Shown here: positions 45,376 through 55,021 of the stretch, one piece after another | Layout: each line of letters begins with the position of its first letter | How positions within the stretch are numbered: the stretch's first letter is position 1 | Position numbers and translations under genes: made by a program | The notes under the pieces: generated by a model | Told to the model about the DNA's origin: nothing | What the model saw: the letters and a program-made list of their open reading frames with translations, nothing else | Databases searched by the model: none | NCBI GenBank assembly: GCA_021771915.1 | Contig: JAETNY010000007.1 | Coordinates: 1-64,000, forward strand | Source of the DNA: Bacillota bacterium | GTDB taxonomy: Bacteria > Bacillota > Dehalobacteriia > UBA4068 > UBA4997 | Direction of reading: 5' to 3' | Length of the DNA: 64,000 nucleotides

Positions 45376-47148
45376 ATGTTATCCCCGGAAATCATGGCTC
45401 GTTATCAGGAATGGCTAAACGCAGACTGGTGCGACGCAGCCACCAAGACAGAACTGCAAAATCTGCAAAAGAATGAAAAAGAACTTGAAGACCGCTTTTA
45501 CTGTGATTTGGAGTTCGGCACCGGCGGCATGCGCGGACTGCTGGGCGCCGGCACCAATCGCATGAACATCTATTTAATTCGGCGTTTAACACAGGCGCTG
45601 GCTGACTGTATCAGCGACCACGGCGAGGCCGCAAAGGCACGCGGCGTGGCAATCTCCTATGATTCGCGGCGTTTTTCCCGGGAATTTGCGCTGGAAACCG
45701 CACTGGTACTGGCTGCCAATGGTATTAAGGCCTATCTTTTTGCAGAACTGCGCCCCACTCCAACTCTTTCTTTCGCCGTCCGTGAAAAACAGGCGATTGC
45801 TGGCGTTATGGTAACGGCCAGCCATAACCCCAAGGAATATAACGGGTATAAGGTTTATTGGGAGGACGGCGGCCAGCTGCCTCCGGAACAGGCCGACGTT
45901 ATCATTGCCAAAATGCAGCAGCGAAACACCTGGCAAATTGCCGTGGCTGATAAGGGGCAGGCTTTAAATCAGGGGCTGCTGGAGATTATGGGACCGGAAC
46001 TGGACGACGCCTATGTTGCCAAAGTGCATGAGCAGATGCTAAACCACCAGATGACTGCCGCGCGCGGCGCCAACCTGAACCTGGTGTATACCCCCCTGCA
46101 TGGCACCGGTACCAAGCTGGTGGGGCGTATTCTGCGCGAGAACGGCTTCAGCAGTCTGCATATGGTAACAGAACAGGCCGAGCCAGACACCGAATTTCAT
46201 ACCGTGGCCGTACCCAATCCGGAAGAAGCCGACGCCTGGCGGCTGGCGGAAAAACTGGCGGCCAAGATTGAATCGGCAGGCCAGGGACATGTTGATTTAT
46301 TACTGGCCACTGACCCGGACGCAGACCGTTTGGGCGTTTGCTGCCGCCGCGCAGACGGCGCTTATCAGCGGCTGACCGGCAATCAGGTAGGCGTGCTGTT
46401 GGCCTATTACATCATCAAACAGGCCAAAGATTTGGGCAATCTGCCCATTGACGGCATGGTAATTAAAAGCATTGTGTCCACAGCGCTGGCCAATAAAGTG
46501 GTAACCGGTCTGGGCGTAACCATTAAAGATGTGCCTGTTGGCTTCAAATATATTGGCGAGCAAATTAAGCTAATGGAAGAAAGCGGCCACGGCAACTTTT
46601 TGCTGGGCTTTGAGGAGAGCCTTGGCTATTTGAAAGGCACCTATGCCCGGGACAAAGACGCTGTTTTAGCGGCGGCGCTGGTGGCCGAGGCGGCGCTTTA
46701 TTATCGTGAACTGCTGAATATGAGTCTGCTGGACGTTTTGCAGACAATTTATGACAAATTTGGTTATTTTCTGGATACACAAGTGGCCTGCACCCTTTCC
46801 GGCATTGACGGACGTGAGCAAATAACCGAGATTATGCGTATTCTGCGCGCTGATGAACGACCGGAAATTGGCGGCCTGCCCGTAATGCGCCGGGAATATT
46901 TTGACCGCGCCGAGGTTTGGGAGCAAGCCGATAACGCCCTCAAACCGCTGGATTTTCCGCAAGTGGATATGCTGGGCTTTGTCTTTGCCGACGGCGGCTT
47001 TATCCGTGTCCGCCCCTCTGGTACAGAACCGAAAATCCGTTTCTATTTCTGTATTGCCGGTGAGAATGAAGCAGACGCGCAGGCCAGGGTTCAAAACATC
47101 AAACAGGATTTTTTCCAGCCTGTCAGCCAATACATTAAAAAATTCTAA
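45376..47148 (+). CDS. Phosphoglucomutase/phosphomannomutase family protein
   Basis: About 590 aa from MLSPEIMARYQEWLNADW; the longer track start lacks a site, while AGTGGAGTGATTTTT precedes 45376. Alpha-D-phosphohexomutase with phosphoserine loop GVMVTASHNPKEYNGYKVY, metal loop LLATDPDADRLGV and C-terminal RVRPSGTEPKIRFYF. PgcA-type length. Interconverts hexose-1- and -6-phosphates, feeding glycogen and envelope sugars. Confidence 0.92.
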   Translation: MLSPEIMARYQEWLNADWCDAATKTELQNLQKNEKELEDRFYCDLEFGTGGMRGLLGAGTNRMNIYLIRRLTQALADCISDHGEAAKARGVAISYDSRRFSREFALETALVLAANGIKAYLFAELRPTPTLSFAVREKQAIAGVMVTASHNPKEYNGYKVYWEDGGQLPPEQADVIIAKMQQRNTWQIAVADKGQALNQGLLEIMGPELDDAYVAKVHEQMLNHQMTAARGANLNLVYTPLHGTGTKLVGRILRENGFSSLHMVTEQAEPDTEFHTVAVPNPEEADAWRLAEKLAAKIESAGQGHVDLLLATDPDADRLGVCCRRADGAYQRLTGNQVGVLLAYYIIKQAKDLGNLPIDGMVIKSIVSTALANKVVTGLGVTIKDVPVGFKYIGEQIKLMEESGHGNFLLGFEESLGYLKGTYARDKDAVLAAALVAEAALYYRELLNMSLLDVLQTIYDKFGYFLDTQVACTLSGIDGREQITEIMRILRADERPEIGGLPVMRREYFDRAEVWEQADNALKPLDFPQVDMLGFVFADGGFIRVRPSGTEPKIRFYFCIAGENEADAQARVQNIKQDFFQPVSQYIKKF

Positions 47149-47331
47149 AAATTTTGGCGAAACTTAACGGCAATAAAATTCACTTCCGCCTGTATAAGAC
47201 GCGCCGCAACTGGGCAATTTTATTAGTGTAAAGGCATTAAGGTAATGGAAGATGCAGCGCATCGGCCTACATAAGCCAGGCTAGGACGTTTAAGCTGTAA
47301 TCTGCCAAAAAAATTGCAGGGAGTGAGTGAA

Positions 47332-47694
47332 ATGCCCTTAAAAAGAGGAGATATTTATTTTGCAGAACTTAACCCGGTGCAAGGCTCTGAACAGGGAGGC
47401 ATGCGCCCGGTGCTGGTAGTGCAAAACGACGTGGGCAATAATTACAGCCCAACGACTATTGTTCTACCGATAACCTCTCGTTTGCAAAAGCCCAAATTAC
47501 CCACCCACGTGGCCTTAAGCCGGCAGGAATCCGGCCTGACCCGGGATTCTGTGGTGCTGGCTGAACAGATACGCACGATTGACAAGGTGCGTTTACAGCA
47601 AAAAGTGGCCTGTCTGGACGCTATAACCATGAACCGCATCAATCAGGCCATGGAAATCAGCATGGGAATTGCGCCGGAGCATTATTTGCATTAA
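47332..47694 (+). CDS. MazF/PemK-family endoribonuclease
   Basis: 120 aa from MPLKRGDIYFAELNPVQGSE; GGGAGTGAGTGAA precedes the ATG at 47332. RPVLVVQNDVGNN and SVVLAEQIRTIDK are standard MazF blocks, close to EndoA of Bacillus, which cuts mRNA at UACAU. No antitoxin gene of the EndoAI type is found in the 180 bases upstream, where I see no gene, or downstream. Confidence 0.9.
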   Translation: MPLKRGDIYFAELNPVQGSEQGGMRPVLVVQNDVGNNYSPTTIVLPITSRLQKPKLPTHVALSRQESGLTRDSVVLAEQIRTIDKVRLQQKVACLDAITMNRINQAMEISMGIAPEHYLH

Positions 47695-47712
47695 AAACGT
47701 ATCATACAAACA

Positions 47713-47747
47713 CAAAACCGCCCGGGCGTTAACCCAGGCGGTTTTTA
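47713..47747. terminator. Bidirectional terminator between mazF and ilvA
   Basis: AAAACCGCC-CGGG, short loop, CCCA-GGCGGTTTT with A- and T-runs on both sides, serving both convergent genes. Confidence 0.85.
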
Positions 47748-47764
47748 TATGCTTAAAATCATGT

Positions 47765-49003
47765 TTAATAAATACGTTTAACAGCAAAGCCCTCATCTTG
47801 CAGCGCTTCTAAAACTTCCTGAATATGCAGATGGCCGTTGGTTTCCACCGTAACCTCAAGCACCACCTTATTGGAATAGCGGTCAATGGCCTTAAACTGG
47901 TCATGCTCCAACTCAATAACATTGGCATTATGTTCCGCCAGCAGATTGGCCACCTTGGCCAGCTGCCAAGGCTTATCCGGCAATTCCACCGAGAAACACA
48001 TAATCCGGCCGCGGCTAATCATACCCTGATTGATAATAGAAGAAATTGTCACCATATCAATATTACCGCCGGAAAGAGTACAAATTATCTTTTTACCGGG
48101 CTGCGCCCGTTTTTTAACCGCCGCCAGCGGAATAACCCCAGCCGTTTCCACAACCAATTTCTGTTTTTCCAGCGTCAGTAAAAAGGCTTCCATAATATCC
48201 TTTTCCGTCACCGTTATAATATCGTCCAGGTAGTGCGAACACAAGGCATAGGTTAAATTACCGGGACGACGCACCGCCACGCCCTCAGCGCAGGTTTTAA
48301 TAGTTTCCAGAGTGGAGGGACGCCCCTGCTCCAGAGAACGCTTCATCGACATCGCCCCAACCGGCTCCAAACCGATTACCTTAATTTTAGGATTAACTGC
48401 TTTGGCCGCCATGGCTATACCGGCCGCCAAACCGCCGCCGCCAATCGGCACCAGAATTTCGTCCGCGTCCGGCAACTCTGCCAAAACCTCCAGCGCAATA
48501 GTACCCTGACCGCAAATAACATCATAATCGTCAAACGGCGGAATAAAGGTATAACCATACTCCTCTGCCAAATGAAAAGCTTTTTCCTGGGCTTCATCAA
48601 AAACATCACCGCTGATTACCACATCAGCACCCAGATTTTTAGTAGCCTCAACTTTCAAAAGCGGCGTTACGTTAGGCATAACAATCGTGGCCTTAACGCC
48701 CTTCTGACGAGCCGAAAGCGCACAGCCCTGCGCATGGTTGCCGGCAGAAGCCGCAATAATACCGCGCGCGCTTTCCTCTGGCGTCAAATTGCTGATTTTG
48801 TTATAAGCGCCACGAATTTTGAAAGACCCAGTGCGCTGCAAATTTTCCGGCTTGATATAGACCTCACAATTATATTCATTGCTGAAAAAACCGCTGCGCA
48901 TAAGGTGCGTGGGCAACAAAATCCCCTGCAAATTGGCCGCCGCCTGCTTAACATCGGCCAGATGGTCGCGCCGCATAAATTCCTCTACCTGTTGTTTATC
49001 CAT
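47765..49003 (-). CDS. ilvA: Threonine ammonia-lyase with ACT domain
   Basis: 412 aa PLP enzyme turning threonine into 2-oxobutanoate. The PLP lysine is in TGSFKIRGAYNKI, the serine-rich loop in AASAGNHAQG, phosphate loop in PIGGGGLAAGIAMAAK. From about 330 an ACT-type domain (RIMCFSVELPDKPWQLAKVA). 2-Oxobutanoate can lead to isoleucine or to propionate; with the catabolic-length ACT form both remain possible. Follows metG by 51 bases, same strand. Confidence 0.92.
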   Translation of the reverse strand: MDKQQVEEFMRRDHLADVKQAAANLQGILLPTHLMRSGFFSNEYNCEVYIKPENLQRTGSFKIRGAYNKISNLTPEESARGIIAASAGNHAQGCALSARQKGVKATIVMPNVTPLLKVEATKNLGADVVISGDVFDEAQEKAFHLAEEYGYTFIPPFDDYDVICGQGTIALEVLAELPDADEILVPIGGGGLAAGIAMAAKAVNPKIKVIGLEPVGAMSMKRSLEQGRPSTLETIKTCAEGVAVRRPGNLTYALCSHYLDDIITVTEKDIMEAFLLTLEKQKLVVETAGVIPLAAVKKRAQPGKKIICTLSGGNIDMVTISSIINQGMISRGRIMCFSVELPDKPWQLAKVANLLAEHNANVIELEHDQFKAIDRYSNKVVLEVTVETNGHLHIQEVLEALQDEGFAVKRIY

Positions 49004-49054
49004 TAATTTTTACGCCTCCAAATAAATTATAGCCCTTTTTTTATCTGCCAAAAC

Positions 49055-51001
49055 TTAGCGAACAATACTACCCGGCAAAATCTCCGCCGGTACCTGCAAA
49101 ACCTGCAATTTATCGCCATCTGAAGCCGCCAAAATCATACCGCGTGATTCAATACCGCGCAGCTTGGCCGGCTTCAAATTAGCCACCAGCACCACCTGCC
49201 GGCCAACCAACTCGTCCGGCTGATAATATTGCGCAATGCCGCTAACCACCGTTCGCTCTTCATTGCCAAGCTTAACCGTCAGCTGCAAAAGCTTGTCCGC
49301 CTTTTTCACCTTTTCACAGGCCACAACCTGACAAACGCGCAGATCAATCCGCTCAAAATCCTCAATGCTGATTTCCGGCTTAATTGGAGCAATTTCAGCC
49401 ATAGGTTCTTCAGCTGCCGCCGATTCCTCCGCCGCGCCCTCATTTTCCTCAGCCAACTGCTTTTCCCAGTCAATCCGGGGGAACAACGCTTCGCCGCGCT
49501 GAATTTTGGTGCCAGCCGGGAAACCGCCCCAAGCCAGCGCCTCCCAATCCTGCCCGGCCGTAGCGGCGTCCAAACCCAGCTGCTGCCAAACCTTAGCCGC
49601 CACATTAGGCATTACCGGAGAAATTAAGATTGTTACCTGACGCAGAACCTCGGCCAGATTATACATCACGGTTTTCAGTTTTTCCGTTTCACCATTCTTA
49701 TTCAGCGCCCAAGGCGCTGTATCATCAATATATTTGTTAGCCTTGCCAACCAGCTTCCAAATTTCAGCAATAGCATTAGCAATATCCAACTTGTCCATAT
49801 ATTTGGCCATGTTAGCCGGGGTCTGCGCCGCTAGCTCCCACAACACCGCATCAAACTCCGTGCCCTCGCTACCGGGCGCTACCTCGCCGCCCAAAAACTT
49901 CTCAATCATAGCTGTGGTGCGAGAAAGTAAATTGCCGTAATCATTAGCCAAATCAATGTTAATGCAGTTTACCAATGCTTCCTCGCTGTAATTAGCGTCC
50001 ATGCCGTAGGCCATCTCGCGCAGCAGGAAGAAACGGATAGCGTCCACACCATATTTTTCGGCCAGCACCACCGGGTCTACCACATTACCTTTACTTTTAC
50101 TCATTTTGCCGTCCTGCATCAACAGCCAGCCATGCGCCACTACTTTTTTGGGCAACGGCAGACCGGCCGCCATCAGGATAATCGGCCAGATAATTGAGTG
50201 AAAACGGATAATATCTTTGGCCATCAAATGCACGTCCGCCGGCCAGTATTTTTGATATTTGCTGTCATCATCGCTATCCACACCCAGCGCTGAAATATAG
50301 TTAACCAGCGCGTCAAACCAGACGTAAACCACATGTTTGCTGTCAAAAGGCACCTTGATGCCCCAATCAAAGGTAGTACGTGATACGCACAAATCCTCAA
50401 GCCCCTGCTTAACAAAGTTTATCATCTCATTGCGGCGCGTATCCGGCTGAATAAAATCCGGGTTATCCTCAATAAATTTCAGCCACTGGTCAGCGTATTT
50501 ACTCATCTTGAAAAAATAGCTTTCCTCTTGCGCCAGCTGCACCGGACGGCCACAGTCCGGGCAAACATGCCCCTCTGCCAGCTGATGTTCCGTGAAAAAA
50601 GTTTCACAGGGCATGCAATACCAACCAGAATACTCTGATTTATAAATATCACCCTGGTCATAAATCTTCTGGAAAAGCCGCTGCACAACCTGCTCATGAC
50701 GCGACTCTGTGGTACGAATAAAATCGCTGTAATCAATATTCAAAAGCTGCCAAAGCTGCTTTATGCCAGCCACAATGCCGTCCACAAATTCCTGCGGCGG
50801 TTGACCAGCCTCTGCCGCGCGCTGCTGAATTTTCAGGCCATGTTCATCGGTGCCGGTCAAAAAATAAGCGTCATAACCGCGCTGCCGTTTATAACGGGTC
50901 ATCGCGTCTGCCGCCACCGTAGTATAAGCATGACCGATATGCAGCTTATCGCTGGGATAATAAATCGGCGTGGTAATATAAAAGGTAGGCTTCTCTGTCA
51001 T
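49055..51001 (-). CDS. metG: Methionyl-tRNA synthetase
   Basis: 648 aa. HIGH motif in PSDKLHIGHAYTTV, zinc site YCMPCETFF and VCPDCGRPV, KMSKS in QDGKMSKSKGNVVDP. C-terminal tRNA-binding domain from about 540 (EDFERIDLRVCQVVACEKVK). Linker is Glu/Ala-rich. GGGGGGAAAGAAGT precedes the ATG. The region 51002-51119 shows no T-box. Confidence 0.96.
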   Translation of the reverse strand: MTEKPTFYITTPIYYPSDKLHIGHAYTTVAADAMTRYKRQRGYDAYFLTGTDEHGLKIQQRAAEAGQPPQEFVDGIVAGIKQLWQLLNIDYSDFIRTTESRHEQVVQRLFQKIYDQGDIYKSEYSGWYCMPCETFFTEHQLAEGHVCPDCGRPVQLAQEESYFFKMSKYADQWLKFIEDNPDFIQPDTRRNEMINFVKQGLEDLCVSRTTFDWGIKVPFDSKHVVYVWFDALVNYISALGVDSDDDSKYQKYWPADVHLMAKDIIRFHSIIWPIILMAAGLPLPKKVVAHGWLLMQDGKMSKSKGNVVDPVVLAEKYGVDAIRFFLLREMAYGMDANYSEEALVNCINIDLANDYGNLLSRTTAMIEKFLGGEVAPGSEGTEFDAVLWELAAQTPANMAKYMDKLDIANAIAEIWKLVGKANKYIDDTAPWALNKNGETEKLKTVMYNLAEVLRQVTILISPVMPNVAAKVWQQLGLDAATAGQDWEALAWGGFPAGTKIQRGEALFPRIDWEKQLAEENEGAAEESAAAEEPMAEIAPIKPEISIEDFERIDLRVCQVVACEKVKKADKLLQLTVKLGNEERTVVSGIAQYYQPDELVGRQVVLVANLKPAKLRGIESRGMILAASDGDKLQVLQVPAEILPGSIVR

Positions 51002-51119
51002 ACTTCTTTCCCCCCAAAAAAGTTTTTTATCTTATATATAACTGTATAATATTCTGTAAAAAATAGCATTTTCCTCTTTATAATTTACATTTTTAGTCAG
51101 CAGTTTTGGGATATTTGGC

Positions 51120-51177
51120 TTGACTTTTCAACAAGCCTGTGTTACAATTACAGCACAATAATTAAACTATGAGTTTA
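51120..51177 (+). promoter_or_regulatory. Promoter and palindromic operator of the TetR gene
   Basis: TTGACT (51120), 17 bases, TACAAT, then the palindrome TAAACT-ATG-AGTTTA at 51163-51177, about 15 bases after the -10 box. A place where the TetR protein could block its own transcription. Confidence 0.75.
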
Positions 51178-51203
51178 GTTAATTTAATAAAGGAGGTTCC
51201 GAT

Positions 51204-51857
51204 ATGGGACGACGCAAAAAAGAACCGCCCAGCACCCACCGGGAAAATATCGCCGCCACCGCTGCTCAGCTTTTTCATACCAGGGGCTTCGCCGCTACCA
51301 CCATGGACGATATTGCGCGCCAAGCTGGTTACAGCAAAGCAACCCTATATGTATATTTCACCAGCAAACAGGAAATTATCAGTCTGCTGGCGCTGAAAAG
51401 TATGCAGCAGCTTTATGAACGCCTGCAACAGGCGCTATCGGCTAATTCAGCAGCTGCCATGCCAGAAAAATATCTGCTGATTTGCCAAAGCCTGCGTCAA
51501 TTTCAGGCGGAGCAGCCGTTATACTTTCAAATGGTCTTAAACAAAATCAACGCCGCACCTGATAACGCTGACAATTTGCCGGAGGAACACGCTGCCTATC
51601 AGGTGGGCGAGGAGATTAATAACCTTATTCGTGATTGCCTGCTGGAGGGTATAGCGCAGGGGGAACTGCGCGCAGACCTGCCGGTTATGCCAACAATTTT
51701 CAGCTTTTGGGGCATGCTGGCCGGCCTTATCCAGCTGGCCGCCGCCAAACAGGAGTATATAGCCGCCGCTTTCCAGCAAAGCCAGGAGGATTTTTTGGAA
51801 TACGGCTTTCAAATGCTTTATCGTGCCATTGCCAAACAGGAGGAAAATTATGAGTAA
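51204..51857 (+). CDS. TetR/AcrR-family regulator
   Basis: 217 aa. HTH about 25-55 with [20 protein letters not shown] and [13 protein letters not shown]. The C-terminal ligand domain is unlike known ones to me. AAAGGAGGTTCCGAT precedes the ATG. The next gene starts inside its last codons, so they are an operon and the reductase is a likely regulated product. Confidence 0.9.
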   Translation: MGRRKKEPPSTHRENIAATAAQLFHTRGFAATTMDDIARQAGYSKATLYVYFTSKQEIISLLALKSMQQLYERLQQALSANSAAAMPEKYLLICQSLRQFQAEQPLYFQMVLNKINAAPDNADNLPEEHAAYQVGEEINNLIRDCLLEGIAQGELRADLPVMPTIFSFWGMLAGLIQLAAAKQEYIAAAFQQSQEDFLEYGFQMLYRAIAKQEENYE

Positions 51858-52416
51858 AAACATACTGGCTATTTTAGGCAGTCCACGCCCTAATGGTTTA
51901 ACAGCGTCTATGCTGAAATATGCTATCAGCTGCGCAGAAAAGACCGGCCATACCGTTCGCCAGCTAAATCTTTATGAACAAAATCTGGCCTATTGTACCG
52001 GCTGTCAGGCCTGTTATCAAACGCAGTTATGCGTCCAGCAGGACGATATCCAACAAATTGTGCCAATGCTGCGGCAGGCCGATGTCATTATTCTGGCTGC
52101 TCCTGTTTATTGGGCCAATGTGCCGGCGCCGGTAAAAAATCTGTTTGACCGTCTGCTGGGTACGGCCATGCAACCCACCGCCACCTTTCCCCAGCCGCGT
52201 CTTTCAGGCAAGCAATATCTGTTGCTGACCGCCTGCCACACCCCCTCCCCCTGGTGCTGGGTTTTCAACCAAAGCCGCAGCGCTTTTCATAATATGGAAG
52301 AATTTTTTAAAACCGCTGGCATGCGGCCGCTGGGCAAGGTAGTTTGCGCCAACAGTGAAAAAATCCATACGCCGACCCCCAAAGCGCTACGCCAAATTGC
52401 CAAAGCATTTTGTTAA
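51850..52416 (+). CDS. Flavodoxin-fold NAD(P)H-dependent oxidoreductase
   Basis: About 188 aa from [28 protein letters not shown] precedes the ATG at 51850. FMN-binding [13 protein letters not shown], the [13 protein letters not shown] motif of iron-sulphur flavoprotein-like reductases, and [20 protein letters not shown]. Substrate unknown; quinones or FMN are possible. Overlaps the TetR gene by eight bases. Confidence 0.85.
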   Translation: MSKNILAILGSPRPNGLTASMLKYAISCAEKTGHTVRQLNLYEQNLAYCTGCQACYQTQLCVQQDDIQQIVPMLRQADVIILAAPVYWANVPAPVKNLFDRLLGTAMQPTATFPQPRLSGKQYLLLTACHTPSPWCWVFNQSRSAFHNMEEFFKTAGMRPLGKVVCANSEKIHTPTPKALRQIAKAFC

Positions 52417-52443
52417 TTTTTATCATGAAAGGACTTAAGTAAT

Positions 52444-53295
52444 ATGAAAATGACCCTAACCCCACTGGATTCTCCGCTCTGGGATAAATATCATGGCGCT
52501 TACGGTAATGTGCGCCAAGAGGTTGCCATTATTTCCGGTGCAGAAAAAAAAGCGCCTTCTATTGAACGGCTGCGCAGGCTGGATTTGGCCGAAAAAGATG
52601 ATTTTCAGATAGCGTTTGAAAATCTGTGCGAAAATTTAAGCCACCAGATGACATTCTATGAAGCCAACTATCTGGCGCTGCCCTATATCGTCAAACTGCT
52701 TTCACGCAAGATTGCCGAGGGTGATTTCAGCTGGCAGGTAAATATTTTCTCCGAAGTCGGCTGCTGTCTGGCGGCAGATATTCCCGACGAGCGCAGTCGC
52801 GCCTTTGAGGCCACCCTGCCGCCGGAAATTCTGGAAAGTTATCGTGCTGCTGAAATGCGCATTAAAGATTATGCCAAAAAGTTTATCGTCAACCAAATGA
52901 AAGGACTGCAACTGCTGAATGAGAGCACCCGTGAATTTCTCTTGATTGGCCTGCTGGCTATTTTGGGCAATCATATTCTGGCACAGGTTTTAATCCTTTC
53001 TGATTATGACTCCTGCGGTTTGGCCTGCTCCCAATGCGATTATTATGATGAGGAAGTTTATTTGGACGACCCTGAAATTCAAAGTCGTATTGTCCTGCCG
53101 CCAACCGAAAACTGGGACGGCCAATCCCTGGATAAACCGCAGGTCTGGCTGCCGGCGCTTTTAAGCAAATTTGGCGGCGATATAAAACTGAAACAGAGTT
53201 TAATACCATATTTATTCGGTGAATATACCTGCCCGGAATGTGGCCGTCGGGCACCGCTGCTTGATTTCGCCAAACAATGCTATTGGAGTGAATAA
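52444..53295 (+). CDS. Hypothetical protein with C-terminal zinc-ribbon-like cysteines
   Basis: 283 aa. Opens with LDSPLWDKYHGAYGNVRQEV, an opening I know from HEAT-repeat-like bacterial proteins that read adjoining loci; the middle is helical. Cysteines are in CGLACSQCDYYDEE and YTCPECGRRAP, enough for a metal site. ATGAAAGGACTTAAGTAAT precedes the ATG. It ends at the scar of mobile DNA. Function not recognised. Confidence 0.72.
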   Translation: MKMTLTPLDSPLWDKYHGAYGNVRQEVAIISGAEKKAPSIERLRRLDLAEKDDFQIAFENLCENLSHQMTFYEANYLALPYIVKLLSRKIAEGDFSWQVNIFSEVGCCLAADIPDERSRAFEATLPPEILESYRAAEMRIKDYAKKFIVNQMKGLQLLNESTREFLLIGLLAILGNHILAQVLILSDYDSCGLACSQCDYYDEEVYLDDPEIQSRIVLPPTENWDGQSLDKPQVWLPALLSKFGGDIKLKQSLIPYLFGEYTCPECGRRAPLLDFAKQCYWSE

Positions 53296-53410
53296 CCTGT
53301 CAAAACATGCAATTCTCACAGGATTGCCATTATTACTCATTTTTTACTCTGCTTTGTCTCATTCCCCTATTGCTGAACAGAAAAATAAGTGATAAAATGA
53401 AAAGGAAATG

Positions 53411-53757
53411 GGAACTAAGCGCAGCTATATTAACCAGGTCTGGGTTGGCGACACCACCTATATTTACACTGATGAAGGCTGGCTATATTTAACTATTGTC
53501 AAGGATTTATATGATAAGAAGATTGTTGGTTATTTTTGGGATAACATATTGATACCAATTTAACTTTAGCTGCGCTAAATATGGCGATAAGCAGGAGAAA
53601 ACCGGGTATTGGGCTAAATATTTTATCGTGACAGGGGCGTACAGTATGCTTCGACAAGTTATCGTGAAAAATTTGAGCTCTGTTATATTTTTCAGAGTAT
53701 GTCGCCAAGTGAACCCCTATGACAATTTTGTTGCTGAAAACTTTTTCAGCTGCCTTA
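53411..53757 (+). pseudogene. Decayed IS3-family transposase fragment
   Basis: Joined frames read NQVWVGDTTYIYTDEGWLYL, VKDLYDKKIVGYF, TNLTLAALNMAISRRKPG, YRDRGVQYASTSYREKFEL, FQSMSPSEPL and DNFVAENFFSCL. These are the DDE core blocks of an IS3-group OrfB, including the second-aspartate HSDRG region (here YRDRG) and the final-glutamate block. At least two frameshifts and stops break it, and both ends are missing. Confidence 0.88.
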
Positions 53758-53774
53758 TTCGCCTACATTCTGCT

Positions 53775-53987
53775 TTAGGCTGGATTTCGGGAATGGCGCA
53801 CTTGCTCAAACAGCTGTTTAACCGTCTGTTTGCCTTTGTGCTTAACTGGGCTATTCATGGCCTTATTTAGTTTAACCGCCTTGCAGTGCGCCAGATATTT
53901 GCCGACAGTTTCCTTGAGGGTTCTGTCAATAAATTTGCTGCTGCTGACAATTAAGTTTAAAATGCGGCTTTCTATTTCTTCTTGCAT
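53775..53987 (-). pseudogene. PcfB (DUF3801) conjugation protein, truncated
   Basis: 70 aa reading MQEEIESRILNLIVSSSKFI, VGKYLAHCKAVKLNKAM and HKGKQTVKQLFEQVRHSRNPA. This is the N-terminal half of PcfB-type proteins of Firmicute integrative elements, which run to about 150 aa; it breaks after the GKQTVKQL block, next to the transposase remnant. Function is therefore lost. Confidence 0.75.
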
Positions 53988-54151
53988 TTTTAATCATCTC
54001 ACAATTTAAGATATATTAACGAAATAATACTAGTCACTTGACTGTCTGGAAAGTTAGAATGGATATAGAATTAGGATTGTTTTTCGTAATTATGTATGGT
54101 ATAATTTCTTTTAGTACAAATCTATAAATCGGGATTATTGGAGGATAAACT

Positions 54152-54427
54152 ATGGATTATAAGGACTATATTAAGCAAGGTTTAAATGGAAATGCCCCAT
54201 TAAAATTAATATTATGCGGAAATATACAGAGGACCGAAAATGATAAAGTAGGTGTTGTATCAGTTGTGTATGCTACAAATGATAAAGACCTGGCAGAACA
54301 AAAAATGAATGAATTGATTGTCGCCAATCCCAATAATTATTATATGGTTTATAGCGTGCCACTAAATGTTGATTTGACGGAACTTTCCCATTATCCTTCA
54401 ATAGCAATTTCCAAAGATGATTTATAA
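54152..54427 (+). CDS. Small hypothetical protein, 91 aa
   Basis: Soluble, alpha/beta, with LKLILCGNIQRTENDKVGVV and ANPNNYYMVYSVPLNVDLTE. GGAGGATAAACT precedes the ATG, and a good terminator follows, so it is probably expressed despite lying in the mobile scar. No family recognised. Confidence 0.65.
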   Translation: MDYKDYIKQGLNGNAPLKLILCGNIQRTENDKVGVVSVVYATNDKDLAEQKMNELIVANPNNYYMVYSVPLNVDLTELSHYPSIAISKDDL

Positions 54428-54470
54428 GCAAAGCAATGCCGGTTTAGCGGTTAAAAAATAGCCCAAACAG

Positions 54471-54510
54471 GGCGGTGAGGGTAGGTGTTGACTGTTCTCA
54501 CCGCCTTTTC
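54471..54510 (+). terminator. Terminator after the 91-aa gene
   Basis: GGCGGTGAG, 17-base loop, CTCACCGCC followed by TTTT. Confidence 0.85.
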
Positions 54511-54597
54511 TGTTATTGCTCCGTTGCGGCCATATCGTGATTAACCTGCATAGCATACAAACCGCCCCTGCACATATGCTGTTGGATATTCCATATC

Positions 54598-54864
54598 TCA
54601 CACCAGCTTAATCACCAGGGCTTTTGTTAATGCAACCTCCAGCATAAGTTCTACCAGCTTCTCCATCTGCTGCTGGTTAATGACGTTGGCTATGTAGGCA
54701 TAACCGACATGTTCTTCGATTTTATTCCGGAGAGTTTGAATGTCCGTCTTTCCAGCAGTTTTAATATTTTTGTTTTTGACCAAATGAATGAGTATTTGAT
54801 ATATATGTGATTCATTAAGATTTGAAGCTACTTGCCTGACGAGTGGTTTTCGATATACAATCAA
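54598..54864 (-). pseudogene. Possible fragment of an ICE replication protein (RepA/DUF6017-like)
   Basis: 88-aa frame with no good start (TTG) or ribosome site. LVRQVASNLNESHIYQILIH and EKLVELMLEVALTK weakly recall the C-terminal module of RepA-type proteins of Firmicute integrative elements. The gap below (54511-54597) has one frame reading CRGGLYAMQVNHDMAATEQ then stop, perhaps another remnant. Low certainty. Confidence 0.3.
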
Positions 54865-54960
54865 CCAGCCGCTGCCCTAAAAGGCGCGACTGGTCGAAAT
54901 GATTCACACCAATCTCTGTCTGCGTCCACTTAAGTGGCCTTGCCAATCGCTAAGTGTTCA

Positions 54961-55000
54961 TACAAAAATAAGCCGCCCCAAAAGGAGCGGCTTATTAATA
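54961..55000 (-). terminator. Terminator of the decarboxylase operon
   Basis: Minus strand AATAAGCCGC, loop, CGGCTTA followed by TTTTTGT, 20 bases after the mmdB stop. Confidence 0.85.
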
Positions 55001-55021
55001 ATCTTAACGCATACACCAAGA

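Noticed and set aside
51002-51119. T-box leader in front of metG
   Set aside because: No T-box core sequence or terminator/antiterminator pair is visible in the leader.
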